The notes: generated from the sequence alone by a model not told the origin. Shown: positions 35,239-45,221, counted from the stretch's first letter. The stretch: DNA of 64,000 nucleotides from Acidobacteriota bacterium (GCA_016196065.1 JACPYL010000008.1:1-64000), one strand, 5' to 3'. Translations and numbers: made by a program.

Positions 35239-37491
35239 ATGCGGGACTTCTCCCCCGAACCGCCTCTCGAAGCTGAGGGCCCCAGCATCGAAGACCGGCC
35301 GAAGGCCTCCACCGGCCTGCCCGCCGCCGTCAATTCGCTCGTCGTATCGCTGCGCCAGCTTGGCGCCGGCCGCACGTATGACACGTGGCGGATGGTCAAC
35401 AAAGTCGACGGCTTCGACTGCCCCGGCTGCGCCTGGGCCGATCCCGACGGAAAGCCCCACGCAATTGAATTCTGCGAGAACGGAGCCAAAGCCTTCGCCG
35501 ACGACGCATCGACTCGTCTCTGCGGACCCGAAATATTCTCCCGACACACGGTAGCGGAGCTCGCCCGCCACAGCGACCTCTGGCTCAATGCCCAGGGACG
35601 TATCGCGGAGCCCATGTTCCTCCCCCCGTCGGAAGACCATTACCGTCCGATCTCGTGGCCCGAAGCCTTCCGCATCATCGCCGACGAACTACGAGCCTGC
35701 TCCACTCCCGCCGAAGCAGTCTTCTACACCAGCGGAAAAGCGATTAACGAGTCCGCATTCCTTTTCCAACTGCTCGCCCGACAGTTCGGCACGAACAATC
35801 TGCCGGACTGCTCCAACATGTGTCACGAATCGTCAGGCTTCGCGCTGAAAGAGGCACTGGGAGCAGGCAAAGCCACGGTGACCCTTGAAGATCTCGAGGG
35901 CGCGGACGTGATCATCATCCTCGGCCAGAATCCGGGGACCAATCATCCGCGCATGTTGGCTTCGCTTGAAACAGCCAAGAAGCGCGGCGCACGCATTGTT
36001 GCGGTCAACCCACTGAAAGAAGTTGGCTTGACCCGTTTCATCCACCCGCAGGATCCGATGGCCATTCTGACGAATGGCACGGCGCTCGCCGATCTCTATC
36101 TGCAAGTGCGGATCAACGGCGACGTCGCTCTTCTCCAGGGACTCGCCAAGTGCCTTTTGGCGAGCGATGCCCTCGACCGCGAGTTCCTCGGCCAGCACAC
36201 CATTGGATTTGCCGAATATCGCCGCCACATCGAGGCCGCAGATTGGGATGTAATCGTCCGCGAATCCGGCATCGAGCGCCCGCAGATCGAGCAAGCCGCG
36301 CAGATGCTGGCCACGAGTCGAGGCACCGTTGCGTGCTGGGCAATGGGCCTGACGCAGCACGAAAACGCCGTCGACAATATCCGCGAACTGACAAACCTGT
36401 TGCTCATCGGAGGTCACATCGGACGTCCCAACGCGGGCCTGTTCTGCGTGCGGGGACACTCCAACGTTCAGGGCGACCGCACGATGGGAATCGCCGAAGA
36501 GATGCCCGAAGCCTTCTATGCCGCGCTGGAGAAGGAATTTGCCATCACCTCTCCACGCAAGCCCGGCTACAACACGGTCGAAGCAATCGAAGCCATGGTC
36601 GCGGGAAGCGTGCGAGTATTCCTCAGCCTCGGTGGCAATTTCCTCTCTGCCACGCCGGACACTCACGCGGTCGCCGAGGGCCTGCGAAAAACGCGATTGA
36701 CTGTCTCGATCGCCACCCGCCTCAATCGCGCTCATCTCGTGACGGGCGATGCAGCGCTGATCTTGCCTTGCTTATCCCGCACCGAACTGGATCAGGTGGG
36801 CTCGGTCGAAAACACTGTCTCGTGGATCTCATCCACGCGCGGAATCTTTCCGCCGATCTCGCCCGCGTTGCGCAGTGAAGTTGCCATCGTGGCGGGAATC
36901 GCCGACGCACTCTTCAACACCACATGGACCAGCGATTACGCCACCGACTACGCTCGCCTGCGCGACCGAATTTCCCGCATCGTCCCCGGTTTCGAAAATT
37001 TCAACGACCGCCTCGGACAGGGCGGCTTCTACGCACCCGTCCCCGCCAAGCAACGTGAGTTTCGCACCGCCAGTGGAAAGGCGGAGTTTGCAGTCTGCCA
37101 GATCCAGCCTCTGCCCGTTGAGCCCGGTCAACTGGTGCTGACCAGCATCCGGACGCACGATCAATTCAATACCACCATCTACGGCAATAACGATCGCTAT
37201 CGCGGCATCCACGACGGACGGCGAGTCATATTTCTGCATCCAGAAGACATGCGAGAGCGCGGCCTGGTCGCTCGACAACTGGTGGATATCACGAGCCACT
37301 ACCGGGAAGAAAAAAGAACCATTCAATCCGTCAGAGCAATTCCGTACGATCTTCCGCGTGGAAACGCGGCCATGTATTTTCCGGAATCCAATCCGCTCGT
37401 CCCTTTAGGACAGCGTGCCCGAGGCAGCATGACGCCTGCCTCGAAGTCCGTCATCATCAGCATCGTGGCCAGTCGCTCAAACACACCGTAG
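35239..37491 (+). CDS. FdhF/YdeP-type molybdopterin oxidoreductase
   Basis: The 750-residue protein is of the DMSO-reductase superfamily, closest in layout to the YdeP group. It has a CPGC pair in KVDGFDCPGCAWADPDG, then SNMCHESSGFALKEALG, GQNPGTNHPRM in the cofactor domain, and a C-terminal MopB-binding domain (LVLTSIRTHDQFNTTIYGNNDRY). YdeP-like proteins are described as formate-dehydrogenase-alpha homologues linked to acid resistance; the substrate is unproven. No signal peptide is present, so it is cytoplasmic. It is monocistronic on + and convergent with the GHMP kinase. Confidence 0.85.
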   Translation: MRDFSPEPPLEAEGPSIEDRPKASTGLPAAVNSLVVSLRQLGAGRTYDTWRMVNKVDGFDCPGCAWADPDGKPHAIEFCENGAKAFADDASTRLCGPEIFSRHTVAELARHSDLWLNAQGRIAEPMFLPPSEDHYRPISWPEAFRIIADELRACSTPAEAVFYTSGKAINESAFLFQLLARQFGTNNLPDCSNMCHESSGFALKEALGAGKATVTLEDLEGADVIIILGQNPGTNHPRMLASLETAKKRGARIVAVNPLKEVGLTRFIHPQDPMAILTNGTALADLYLQVRINGDVALLQGLAKCLLASDALDREFLGQHTIGFAEYRRHIEAADWDVIVRESGIERPQIEQAAQMLATSRGTVACWAMGLTQHENAVDNIRELTNLLLIGGHIGRPNAGLFCVRGHSNVQGDRTMGIAEEMPEAFYAALEKEFAITSPRKPGYNTVEAIEAMVAGSVRVFLSLGGNFLSATPDTHAVAEGLRKTRLTVSIATRLNRAHLVTGDAALILPCLSRTELDQVGSVENTVSWISSTRGIFPPISPALRSEVAIVAGIADALFNTTWTSDYATDYARLRDRISRIVPGFENFNDRLGQGGFYAPVPAKQREFRTASGKAEFAVCQIQPLPVEPGQLVLTSIRTHDQFNTTIYGNNDRYRGIHDGRRVIFLHPEDMRERGLVARQLVDITSHYREEKRTIQSVRAIPYDLPRGNAAMYFPESNPLVPLGQRARGSMTPASKSVIISIVASRSNTP

Positions 37492-37551
37492 AGACGCGGA
37501 TTGGCAGCGCCAGTTCCTGGTCTCGCGAGGGAACCGCTACGCTTGCGTCTC
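37491..37551. repeat. Degenerate palindrome element between convergent genes
   Basis: GAGACGC (37491-37497) and GCGTCTC (37545-37551) flank about 47 bases that contain an inner pair GTTCC/GGAAC. The left end reads GTAGAGACGCGG like the intact family copies, but the inner arm is altered. It joins the ends of the oxidoreductase and GHMP kinase genes. Confidence 0.45.
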
Positions 37552-38574
37552 CACACGCAATCCATCCCTTGCTACTCTCAGCGGCAAAATGTGTCCACCC
37601 GCCCGCGCGACCGCGTTCGACACCGCTTCCTTCGCGCCTTCTTCTACCATCATCAGGACGCATCCGCCTCCGCCCGCCCCGCAAACCTTGGCGGCGCGCC
37701 CGCCATGCTTTCGCGCTACCGCGATCAGCTTGTCGATTAACGGAGTCGTAATACCCGGAGCATTAGTACGGCGCGACTTCCATTCCTCGCGGAGAAGCCG
37801 TGCGACATCTTCCCAGTCATGCCGCAACAGTGCCTGGTGCATCTCGCGGGCGATCTCGCCAATTTTTTCCAAATTGCGGAACACGTGTTTATCGCCGTTG
37901 ATGTGAGCTTTGAATACTTCCCAGTTATTGATTCCAGATTTTCGCGGCGCGCCCGTGTAGACCAGCACGAAACGCAGTTCGATCTCTTCCGGAGCAACCG
38001 GAACGGCTGCTCGGCGCACCCCATCGGCGTCGAGATGAATGGCACTGACGCCGCCATACAGCGCCGGATAATAATCCTGGCATCCGGTGGGCACGCTGAT
38101 CACTTGCGCTTCCACGTTCTGCGCAATTACGCGCATCGTTTCCAGATCCAGATCGCGTCCTGTAAACCGGGCTAGTGCCGCGGTCGTCGCGATCATGAGT
38201 GCCGACGATCCCGAAATTCCTGCGCCCGCAGGAGACTGAGAATTCGTTTCCACTCGTAGCCCGCGCTCCGGCGCAAAGTACCGCACCAGATAGGCCGCCA
38301 GCACATGCTGATGTTTTTTTGCGGCCACCAGCGCGTCGAGATCAGCGAACGTTTCCTCGCGGCTCGTATCCACCGAGCACAGTTCAATACGCTGTCCTTT
38401 GAGCGGCGTCACCCGGCAAGTGGTCAGTATCTCAACCGCGAAGTTCAACGTCATCGCCCCAGGATGAAACAGGTAGAGCGGCCAAAGATCGATCGTGCCT
38501 CCCGCCAGGTCGGCGCGGCACGGAGCATGAGCGGTAATTGTTGGTTGCAGGACTCCCGAGGTCTTTCCAGCCAT
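37537..38574 (-). CDS. GHMP-family sugar kinase
   Basis: The 345-residue protein has the three GHMP motifs: an N-terminal PCRADLAGGTIDLW, the ATP loop SPAGAGISGSSALMIA near residue 115, and the C-terminal KVCGAGGGGCVL. It resembles sugar kinases of the D-glycero-D-manno-heptose-7-phosphate kinase/fucokinase group more than mevalonate or homoserine kinases. The exact sugar is unclear. No heptose genes are nearby. It is cytoplasmic and monocistronic. Confidence 0.82.
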   Translation of the reverse strand: MAGKTSGVLQPTITAHAPCRADLAGGTIDLWPLYLFHPGAMTLNFAVEILTTCRVTPLKGQRIELCSVDTSREETFADLDALVAAKKHQHVLAAYLVRYFAPERGLRVETNSQSPAGAGISGSSALMIATTAALARFTGRDLDLETMRVIAQNVEAQVISVPTGCQDYYPALYGGVSAIHLDADGVRRAAVPVAPEEIELRFVLVYTGAPRKSGINNWEVFKAHINGDKHVFRNLEKIGEIAREMHQALLRHDWEDVARLLREEWKSRRTNAPGITTPLIDKLIAVARKHGGRAAKVCGAGGGGCVLMMVEEGAKEAVSNAVARAGGHILPLRVARDGLRVETQA

Positions 38575-39057
38575 GCCAAGTTTGTATCACGGCTGCCCGG
38601 TTGAATTCAGTGAAATGGCGCACCAGTCGGCGGATCGGAGTGTTGCAAACGCTAAATTCCGGTTGGGGTGCTGCCTAGGGATGGACTTTCTTTGATGAAT
38701 GGAGCGGGCCACTGGCATCGTCCAGTCTCTCCAGGTGGTGCCCGGCACAGCGCTCTCTCTGCTTGGCCCGCGTTCTGAACAGACAACAGTTTACATGATC
38801 CGCCGACGTGAAGCTCTGGTTGTGAATCGCAGCTGGAATCTTTGGTAAGGGCTGGGAAATTGGCCGCCGACCTTCCTTACCTCGTCGGACGCAACGACTT
38901 TTTCCATAACCAGCGGAGCCTTCCACCGATTACTTACGTAACGGTCAGCTGTACTAGCAGCACCTAAGGCTTCGCTCCTCCATCCTCCTAGAATAGGGAG
39001 GTAACGGAACGAGCCCGCCACCCCGCTCGCGGCCGTGAAGCACCAAGGACAGGCCTT
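38575..39057. other. 483-base intergenic region upstream of the HD-GYP gene
   Basis: This lies between the divergent GHMP kinase and HD-GYP genes. No credible gene is seen. A hairpin CCTCCTA-GAA-TAGGGAGG (one bulge) lies at 38984-39001, about 55 bases before the TTG start. I looked for a c-di-GMP riboswitch, given the neighbour, and did not find its conserved blocks. Confidence 0.4.
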
Positions 39058-40869
39058 TTGTCACCCAAGCTGCCCATCCCAACCCGCGTGCCGCTGCTCT
39101 ACGTCATCCTTGGCGTGTTGCTGGCGCTCAGTGTCGTCCCCATGTATTTCTATTCGGCGCAGATTGAAACCATGAATCGCGACCGGCTGAAAACCAACGA
39201 GATGCTGTTGCAGAACACTGTTACGCGATCGTTGGCCGACGACATTTCTCAACATCAGGAAACGCTGCGCATGATGTTGTCGAACCTCGCCTCATCGATC
39301 CAGGTGACGACCGGCAACGATATCGGAGCGCAAAATATCGCGGCCCCGGAACTGCGAGCACTGTTGGAGCATTTCGTTTCGTCCTCGAATGACATTGCGT
39401 ACGCCACCGTCCTGAACCTCGACGCCAAAGGCATTTCCGCCGGACGCATCGAGCCGGACGCATTTCTACAACGCGAACTCGAGCGTGCCTACGCCGCCGC
39501 TCATGAAAAACGAAGCTATAGCGGACAGCCGCTGGTGGTGGGCGGCGGAAAATCCGCGCGGACCGTTCTCCTGGTCAGCACGCCTATCGTGTACGGCGAC
39601 CGCTTCCTGGGAATGATCGGATGTGTCGTCGATCTGCAATACCTGATCCGCCGCTTGCAGGAAGTGAACCGCGCCGGGCTCATCCCCTACGTGGTCGATA
39701 GCCAGGGACGCCTGGTCGCCGCCGCCTCTGCCGAGTTTGCCACCGGGCAGGACATGACCACCTTCGACATCGTCCGCAGTTTTGTCGACGATGGCGGCAA
39801 GGCTCAACTCGCGGCCACACGCGAATTTACCGTGCGCAGCGGCAAGAACAATACCGAAATGCTGGGAACCTACAGCCCTGTTTCCGCACTGGACTGGGCG
39901 GTCGTGGTCCAAAAGCCGCGCGCGGAAGCGTATAGCAGCATCTATGAAATGCAGCGCATCGGCCGTCTGCTCGCGCTGCTGGCAGTTTTCCTGAGCATCG
40001 GCCTGAGCATTTTTTCCGCGCGCCGCATCACGCATCCGCTGCAAGTGCTGGCGGAATCCAGCCGCGCGATTGCCAAGGGAGACTTCACCCAGCGCGTTCA
40101 CATCAAAACGCGAACCGAAATCGGTGAACTGGCGTCTACCTTCAACACCATGTCGGAGGAACTGGAGCAGTTCGTTGAAGACCTGCGTCGCGCCGCCGAC
40201 GAAAACAAAGCCCTCTTCATGGGCTCGATTCAAATGCTCGCTGGTGCAGTCGACGAAAAAGATCCTTACACCCGCGGCCACTCCGACCGCGTCACGAAAT
40301 ACTCGCTCATGATCGCTACCGAAATGGGGTTGGATCCCGGCTTCCTTGAGATCCTCCGCATCTCAGCGCAATTGCACGACGTCGGCAAGATCGGCATTGA
40401 AGACCGGATTCTGAAAAAGCCCGGCGCACTGACGCCCGAAGAATTCGAGATCATGAAGACGCACACCACCAAGGGTGCGAACCTTCTCCGTCCGGTCACG
40501 CAGCTGCGCGAAATGTTGCCCGGCATCGAACTCCATCACGAGGCACTCAACGGACGCGGCTATCCCTACGGGCTTTCCGGAGACGACATTCCTCTACTGC
40601 CCCGCGTGATCGCCGTCGCCGACACCTTCGATGCGCTCACCACCAACCGCCCTTATCAGCAGGCACACGATCCGTACGAAGCCATACGGATCATCGAGAA
40701 TCTTTCCGGCAAGCGCCTCGACCCGACTGCCGTCACCGCTCTGTTGGCAATCTTCCTTCGCGGAGACATCAAAATTCCCAAACAAGGGACTCCCGCCGGA
40801 GCGACTCCTTCTATACCCGGTCCAATCACTCCACTCGATCCAACTATCGTCGATACGCGCAGATCGTAG
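39058..40869 (+). CDS. Membrane sensor HD-GYP c-di-GMP phosphodiesterase
   Basis: The protein has 603 residues from a TTG preceded by AAGGA at eight bases. TM1 is at about 12-33, followed by an extracytoplasmic Cache-like sensor domain, TM2 at about 305-322, HAMP (RRITHPLQVLAESSRAIAKGDFTQRV) and an HD-GYP domain with LHDVGKIGI and NGRGYPYGL. The HHE/HD/GYP residues needed for c-di-GMP hydrolysis appear intact (ELHHEALNGRGYP). It likely lowers c-di-GMP in response to an external ligand. The C-terminus is Pro/Thr-rich. It is a single gene. Confidence 0.9.
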   Translation: MSPKLPIPTRVPLLYVILGVLLALSVVPMYFYSAQIETMNRDRLKTNEMLLQNTVTRSLADDISQHQETLRMMLSNLASSIQVTTGNDIGAQNIAAPELRALLEHFVSSSNDIAYATVLNLDAKGISAGRIEPDAFLQRELERAYAAAHEKRSYSGQPLVVGGGKSARTVLLVSTPIVYGDRFLGMIGCVVDLQYLIRRLQEVNRAGLIPYVVDSQGRLVAAASAEFATGQDMTTFDIVRSFVDDGGKAQLAATREFTVRSGKNNTEMLGTYSPVSALDWAVVVQKPRAEAYSSIYEMQRIGRLLALLAVFLSIGLSIFSARRITHPLQVLAESSRAIAKGDFTQRVHIKTRTEIGELASTFNTMSEELEQFVEDLRRAADENKALFMGSIQMLAGAVDEKDPYTRGHSDRVTKYSLMIATEMGLDPGFLEILRISAQLHDVGKIGIEDRILKKPGALTPEEFEIMKTHTTKGANLLRPVTQLREMLPGIELHHEALNGRGYPYGLSGDDIPLLPRVIAVADTFDALTTNRPYQQAHDPYEAIRIIENLSGKRLDPTAVTALLAIFLRGDIKIPKQGTPAGATPSIPGPITPLDPTIVDTRRS

Positions 40870-40873
40870 AAAC

Positions 40874-41022
40874 GCTGCGAGCTACGAGCTTTGAGCTAAG
40901 CGCGAGCCGCTCGCCACGGTTCGAAGACTCAACCGCTATTGGAGTTCGCCGTCTGCGTCTGTCCCAGACGAACGACCGCCACGCTCTCACAACCTCCGCC
41001 CGCCTGCTCGCAGCTCGTAGCC
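40874..41022. repeat. Inverted repeat around the HD-GYP/ftsY gap
   Basis: GCTGCGAGC and GCTACGAGCT (40874-40890) are matched in inverted order by GCTCGCAGC and AGCTCGTAGC (41007-41022), with about 115 bases between. The words GAGCT and AGCTC recur. This could form a long stem in the 193-base gap. Confidence 0.45.
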
Positions 41023-41062
41023 CCAAGCTCGCCGCCCTATATAATCACCTCACGGATACCTC

Positions 41063-42022
41063 ATGATTCAGACGCTGTTCGGCAGTCTCGACGAAGTCCA
41101 GAAGCCAAGTTTCCTTGATCGTATGAAGGAAGCGGTGACGCGCACCCGCGAGAACCTGGCGGAGCGCATCGAGGACGTCGTCGCCATTGGCAAGGAGATT
41201 GACCGCTCCACTCTCGACGATCTGGAAGCGACCCTGATCAGCGCCGACCTCGGCAGCACGACCACCCACGAAGTCCTGCAGAAGCTGCGCGATAAAGCCG
41301 ATCGTAAGCAGATCAAAGATGTAACCGAACTGAAGCGACTGCTCAAAGAGGAATTGCTGGCGATCCTGACCTCGTCAACCGCCGCCCGTCCGCTCACGAA
41401 AGTGGACGGCACCCCCGAAGTCATTCTCGTCGTGGGCGTGAACGGCACTGGCAAGACGACTACGATCGGCAAGCTGTCGCAAGTTTTTCGCTCGCAAGGT
41501 AAGACCGTCCTGCTCTGTGCGGCTGACACTTTCCGCGCCGCCGCCATCGAGCAACTGGAAATCTGGGGACAGCGCACCGGCACGGAAGTGATCAAAACGA
41601 AAGCCGGCGGCGATCCATCCGCCGTCCTGTTCGACGCCCTGCAGGCCGCTGCTGCACGAAAGACCGACTACGTGATCGTCGACACTGCCGGCCGGTTGCA
41701 CAACAAGCAGAACCTGATGATGGAACTGGAAAAGATGAAGCGCACCGCCGAGCGCATCATCCCCGGCGCGCCCCATGAGACATTGCTCGTGATGGACGCG
41801 ACTACTGGACAGAACGGATTGCAGCAGGCACGCCAGTTCACGCAGTCCGCCGGCGTCACCGGAATCGTGCTCACAAAACTCGATGGCACTGCCAAAGGTG
41901 GTGTCGTGGTCGCCATCTCGCGCGAGTTAGGACTACCGGTGCGCTTCGTCGGCGTCGGCGAAAAAGCTGGCGACTTGCTGCCCTTCGACGCCAAGGAATT
42001 TGTGGATTCGTTGTTTGCATAG
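41063..42022 (+). CDS. ftsY: FtsY signal-recognition-particle receptor
   Basis: The 319-residue SRP-type GTPase has an N domain (SFLDRMKEAVTRTRENLAERIEDV) and a G domain with the P loop GVNGTGKTTT, DTFRAAAIEQLEIW, VDTAGRLHNK and TKLDGTAKGG. FtsY docks SRP-bound ribosomes at the membrane. The acidic A domain of E. coli FtsY is missing, as in many bacteria. ribD follows 40 bases on. Confidence 0.95.
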   Translation: MIQTLFGSLDEVQKPSFLDRMKEAVTRTRENLAERIEDVVAIGKEIDRSTLDDLEATLISADLGSTTTHEVLQKLRDKADRKQIKDVTELKRLLKEELLAILTSSTAARPLTKVDGTPEVILVVGVNGTGKTTTIGKLSQVFRSQGKTVLLCAADTFRAAAIEQLEIWGQRTGTEVIKTKAGGDPSAVLFDALQAAAARKTDYVIVDTAGRLHNKQNLMMELEKMKRTAERIIPGAPHETLLVMDATTGQNGLQQARQFTQSAGVTGIVLTKLDGTAKGGVVVAISRELGLPVRFVGVGEKAGDLLPFDAKEFVDSLFA

Positions 42023-42062
42023 GACCACGGGCACGAAAGACGACGGGAGACCCTAGCCACCC

Positions 42063-43229
42063 TTGAGCGACGAACTCTATCAAATGCGCCGGGCGCTCGA
42101 ACTGGCCGGCCACGGTGTTGGACTCGTCTCTCCGAATCCAGCCGTCGGCGCGATCGTCGTGAACTCTGCCGGAAAAAAAGTGGGCGAAGGCACGCATACC
42201 TATGACGGCATGAAGCACGCCGAAATACTCGCCCTGGCGCAGGCCGGCAATCGCGCCCGCGGCGGCACTCTCTACATCAATCTCGAACCCTGCTCCCATC
42301 AGGGACGCACGCCGCCCTGCGCCGACGCCGTCATCGCCGCCGGAATCAGCCGCGTTGTCTGCGCCATGAAAGATCCGAATCCACAAGTGAGCGGTAACGG
42401 CTTCTCAAAATTGCGAGCCGCTGGAATTCAGGTCGACGTCGGTCTGTTCGAGGCCGAAGCCAAGAAATTGAACGAGAGCTTCGCGAAGTATGTCCGCACT
42501 GCGCTCCCGTTCGTCACGCTGAAGTCAGCGATGACTCTCGATGGCAAAATCGCGGCCGCCGCCAAACCCGGCATCGAGCGCGGTTCCACGACTCCACCCT
42601 TGGAAGGTGCGCGCACCGGCCATCATTGGATCACCGGAGAATCGGCGCGAGCCCATGTCCAGTTGCTCCGGCACGCGCACGACGCGATTCTCGTTGGCGT
42701 AGGCACCGTAATCGCCGACGACCCTCTCTTGACCGACCGTAGCGGCCTTCCCCGCCGCCGACCCCTGCTTCGCGTGATCCTCGATTCCTTCCTGCGCTTG
42801 CCCAACACCTCGCGCATCGTAAAGACCGCGCAGCAGGACGTTCTCGTCCTCTACTCCACTGCCGACGAAAATCGTAAGCGCGAACTGGAAGGACTGGGTA
42901 TCCGCGTGGAGCAGGTCGCCGCGGACGATGCCGACGGCCGTCCGAACATGGCCGACGTGATTCGCCATCTCGGCCAGCAGACCATTACCAGCCTCTTGAT
43001 CGAGGGCGGCGCGCTCGTAAACTGGGCGGCTCTCTCCTCTGGCGTCGTCGACAAGATATTTCTTTACTACGCTCCAATGATTCTCGCAGGCACGGGGTCG
43101 GTTCCCTTTGCTGGAGGCGAAGGCTACAAGCACGTCAGCGAAGCCGCCCGCGTTAAGAGTCTCGACATTCACCGCTTCGGCGACGACTTCGCCGTCGAGG
43201 GCTATTTGCGGGATCCCTACCAGGAATAG
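42063..43229 (+). CDS. ribD: RibD riboflavin deaminase/reductase
   Basis: The bifunctional enzyme has 388 residues. The deaminase half has zinc ligands H52 (KHAEILAL, catalytic E54), C77 and C86 (EPCSHQGRTPPCADAV). The reductase half has MTLDGKIAAA and LIEGGALVNWAAL. It performs steps two and three of riboflavin synthesis. The start is TTG at 42063; an ATG seven codons on would remove part of the first helix. ribE lies 1.3 kb on, after a kelch gene. Confidence 0.94.
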   Translation: MSDELYQMRRALELAGHGVGLVSPNPAVGAIVVNSAGKKVGEGTHTYDGMKHAEILALAQAGNRARGGTLYINLEPCSHQGRTPPCADAVIAAGISRVVCAMKDPNPQVSGNGFSKLRAAGIQVDVGLFEAEAKKLNESFAKYVRTALPFVTLKSAMTLDGKIAAAAKPGIERGSTTPPLEGARTGHHWITGESARAHVQLLRHAHDAILVGVGTVIADDPLLTDRSGLPRRRPLLRVILDSFLRLPNTSRIVKTAQQDVLVLYSTADENRKRELEGLGIRVEQVAADDADGRPNMADVIRHLGQQTITSLLIEGGALVNWAALSSGVVDKIFLYYAPMILAGTGSVPFAGGEGYKHVSEAARVKSLDIHRFGDDFAVEGYLRDPYQE

Positions 43230-43437
43230 ACGTCGCATCAGCTAGCCTCCCAGGTGCAAATTCGTGCCTATTGACAATCGCGCTGGCCGGGTCCAAAATC
43301 CTCGCCCGTTGCGGGTTTCGGCTTCGAGAAGGCCTCCAGACCATTTGTTTTGTTTCGGAAGCCACGGAACTCTCCGGCATTGTTCAACGTATTGCTCATT
43401 CAGCAAGTAACGTTTTCTAAAAAAGGAATCCGATCAA

Positions 43438-44412
43438 ATGTCCCCTGTTCCCTTCTCAGTCCGTCTGTTCGCCGCACTGGCTGCGTTCGCGCTGGTGGCA
43501 GCACAGCCGGCAGCCCTGCATGCTTCCACCTGGAATCAGCTCTCTCCGGCGGCATCTCCCCCCGCTCGCTTTTACCCGGCCATGGCATACGACCCCGTAA
43601 GCAAGAAAGTCGTCCTGTTCGGAGGTTTTAGCGACAACGGCAACCTCAATGACACATGGACCTACGACGGCAACAACTGGACCCAGGTCGCAACCCCCGT
43701 CGCGCCGCCCGTCAGGAATGGCGCAGGCATGGCGTATGACCGTCCGAGCGGCAAGCTGGTGATGTTCGGTGGCTTCGACACCAACCGATTCCTACACGAC
43801 ACGTGGGTCTGGGACGGAGCCTCTTCAACTTGGACGCAAGTCGAGATGCAGCGCATGCCCGCGCACGCCACCGGAGCCTCGTTGTTTACCGACCCGATCT
43901 CCGGCGACGCGATGATGTTTGGCGGATACAACTCCAACCGGCGCGTCCCCGCCTTCAATATCACGTGGCGCTGGACGGGGACCTCATGGAAACAGCTTCA
44001 CCCCCACACGGTTCCTATCCCAAGAGGTTGGGGAACTGCAACCCCCGATCTACTGCGGCATAACGTCGTCCTCACCGGAGGCAACGGCGATACCATTCGC
44101 ACCGACAACACCTGGATCTGGGACGGGACCGACTGGACATGGGTAACCCCCGCCACTCAGGTTCCCCGATTCATCGGAGCCGGGGGCGTATTCGATCCCG
44201 CGGTACATGCGGTTGTTCTGTTCGGAGGATTGGGTGAAACCTGGTCGTGGAGTGGAAGCGACTGGGCTCAAATGATCCCGACTGTCTCCCCGTCCCCGCG
44301 CGAGGGAGTGGGAATGGCGTATGACCGCGACGCACATCAGGTCGTCCTCTTCGGCGGGTTGACCGAGGATGGAGTCTTAATGAACGAAACCTGGCGGCTC
44401 GTCGGACACTAG
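43438..44412 (+). CDS. Exported kelch-repeat beta-propeller protein
   Basis: The 324-residue protein opens with a signal peptide (SVRLFAALAAFALVAAQPAALHA) followed by about five kelch units. Each has the core VVLFGG or VMFGG, then NDTWTYDGNNW or DTWVWDG (also ETWSWSGSDW). These units form a beta propeller, usually a binding platform. AAAAGGAAT precedes the ATG. It stands between ribD and ribE on the same strand, but its export makes a role in flavin synthesis unlikely. Confidence 0.82.
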   Translation: MSPVPFSVRLFAALAAFALVAAQPAALHASTWNQLSPAASPPARFYPAMAYDPVSKKVVLFGGFSDNGNLNDTWTYDGNNWTQVATPVAPPVRNGAGMAYDRPSGKLVMFGGFDTNRFLHDTWVWDGASSTWTQVEMQRMPAHATGASLFTDPISGDAMMFGGYNSNRRVPAFNITWRWTGTSWKQLHPHTVPIPRGWGTATPDLLRHNVVLTGGNGDTIRTDNTWIWDGTDWTWVTPATQVPRFIGAGGVFDPAVHAVVLFGGLGETWSWSGSDWAQMIPTVSPSPREGVGMAYDRDAHQVVLFGGLTEDGVLMNETWRLVGH

Positions 44413-44443
44413 CAATGAATTGCTCTATCGGCCGAATGTTCTG

Positions 44444-44466
44444 TCACTTGCCGGACGCGCAAGTGA
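44444..44466. terminator. Hairpin after the kelch gene
   Basis: TCACTTGC (44444-44451) pairs perfectly with GCAAGTGA (44459-44466) around a seven-base loop, about 30 bases after the kelch stop. There is no T run, so it is a terminator or a leader structure for ribE. Confidence 0.4.
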
Positions 44467-44573
44467 CGGACTTCGGTCGATGGCAAAGTGAAGCGGACTC
44501 GTATCGCACCCGCAATAGCCGGGAAAACCCGAACCATTTATCCTGTAGACACGCGGTTTACGGGAAGGTATTC

Positions 44574-45215
44574 ATGTTCACCGGCATCATCGAGGAAGTC
44601 GGCACCATCTCAAAGATCACTCAGCACGGCGAGAATCGTCGCATCACCATTCAGGCGGAGCAAGCTCCCAAAGAGTTGAAGCCCGGCGAGAGCATCGCCG
44701 TCAGCGGCGTCTGCCTGACCTCACTCGATATCAAGGCAAATTCATTCTGCGCTGACCTTGCACCCGAAACCTGGGAACGGACCTCGTTCTCGCGCATTCA
44801 TGAAGGGGCGCGGGTGAACCTGGAACTTTCCATGAAGGCCAACGGCCGCTTTGGCGGACACATCGTGCAGGGCCACGTCGACGGCGTCGGCCGCCTGATC
44901 GAACTCGAACGGATCGCCGACTCCGACAACTGGTGGCTCCACATTGAAATGCCGCCCGACATCGAGAAATACACGGTCTTCAAGGGATCGATTTCGATTG
45001 AAGGAATCAGCCTGACGGTCGCGAAGCTGGAAAATAACCGCTGCACCATCGCAATCATTCCGCACACAGTGGAGATGACGAACCTCGGCTCCCTCAAACG
45101 AGGCGATCCCGTCAACCTGGAAGCCGACCTGATCGCCAAGTATGTCGAGAAAATGATGAAACGCGAACCAGAGAGTACTTTGTCAATCGAGGACTTGGTA
45201 CAGCAAGGGTTTTAG
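44574..45215 (+). CDS. ribE: Riboflavin synthase alpha chain
   Basis: The 213-residue protein has two lumazine-binding barrels. The first starts FTGIIEEVGTI and contains AVSGVCLTS; the second starts at about residue 97 with GHIVQGHVDGVG and contains SISIEGISLTV. It converts two lumazines to riboflavin. The ATG at 44574 follows GGGAAGG; longer frames lack this canonical N-terminus. No FMN riboswitch was recognised upstream. Confidence 0.94.
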   Translation: MFTGIIEEVGTISKITQHGENRRITIQAEQAPKELKPGESIAVSGVCLTSLDIKANSFCADLAPETWERTSFSRIHEGARVNLELSMKANGRFGGHIVQGHVDGVGRLIELERIADSDNWWLHIEMPPDIEKYTVFKGSISIEGISLTVAKLENNRCTIAIIPHTVEMTNLGSLKRGDPVNLEADLIAKYVEKMMKREPESTLSIEDLVQQGF

Positions 45216-45221
45216 AAATCA

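Noticed and set aside
35833-36735. - strand open frame of 300 codons within the YdeP-type gene
   Set aside because: The opposite strand encodes a clear molybdopterin oxidoreductase; this frame has no domain.
38675-39021. Two short - strand frames in the HD-GYP upstream region
   Set aside because: No ribosome-binding site, no domain and mixed composition.
38575-39057. c-di-GMP riboswitch before the HD-GYP gene
   Set aside because: The conserved GGGCAAACC and GCAAAGCC-type segments are absent.
44415-44573. FMN riboswitch before ribE
   Set aside because: I looked for the conserved RFN blocks and did not see them; only a simple hairpin is present.
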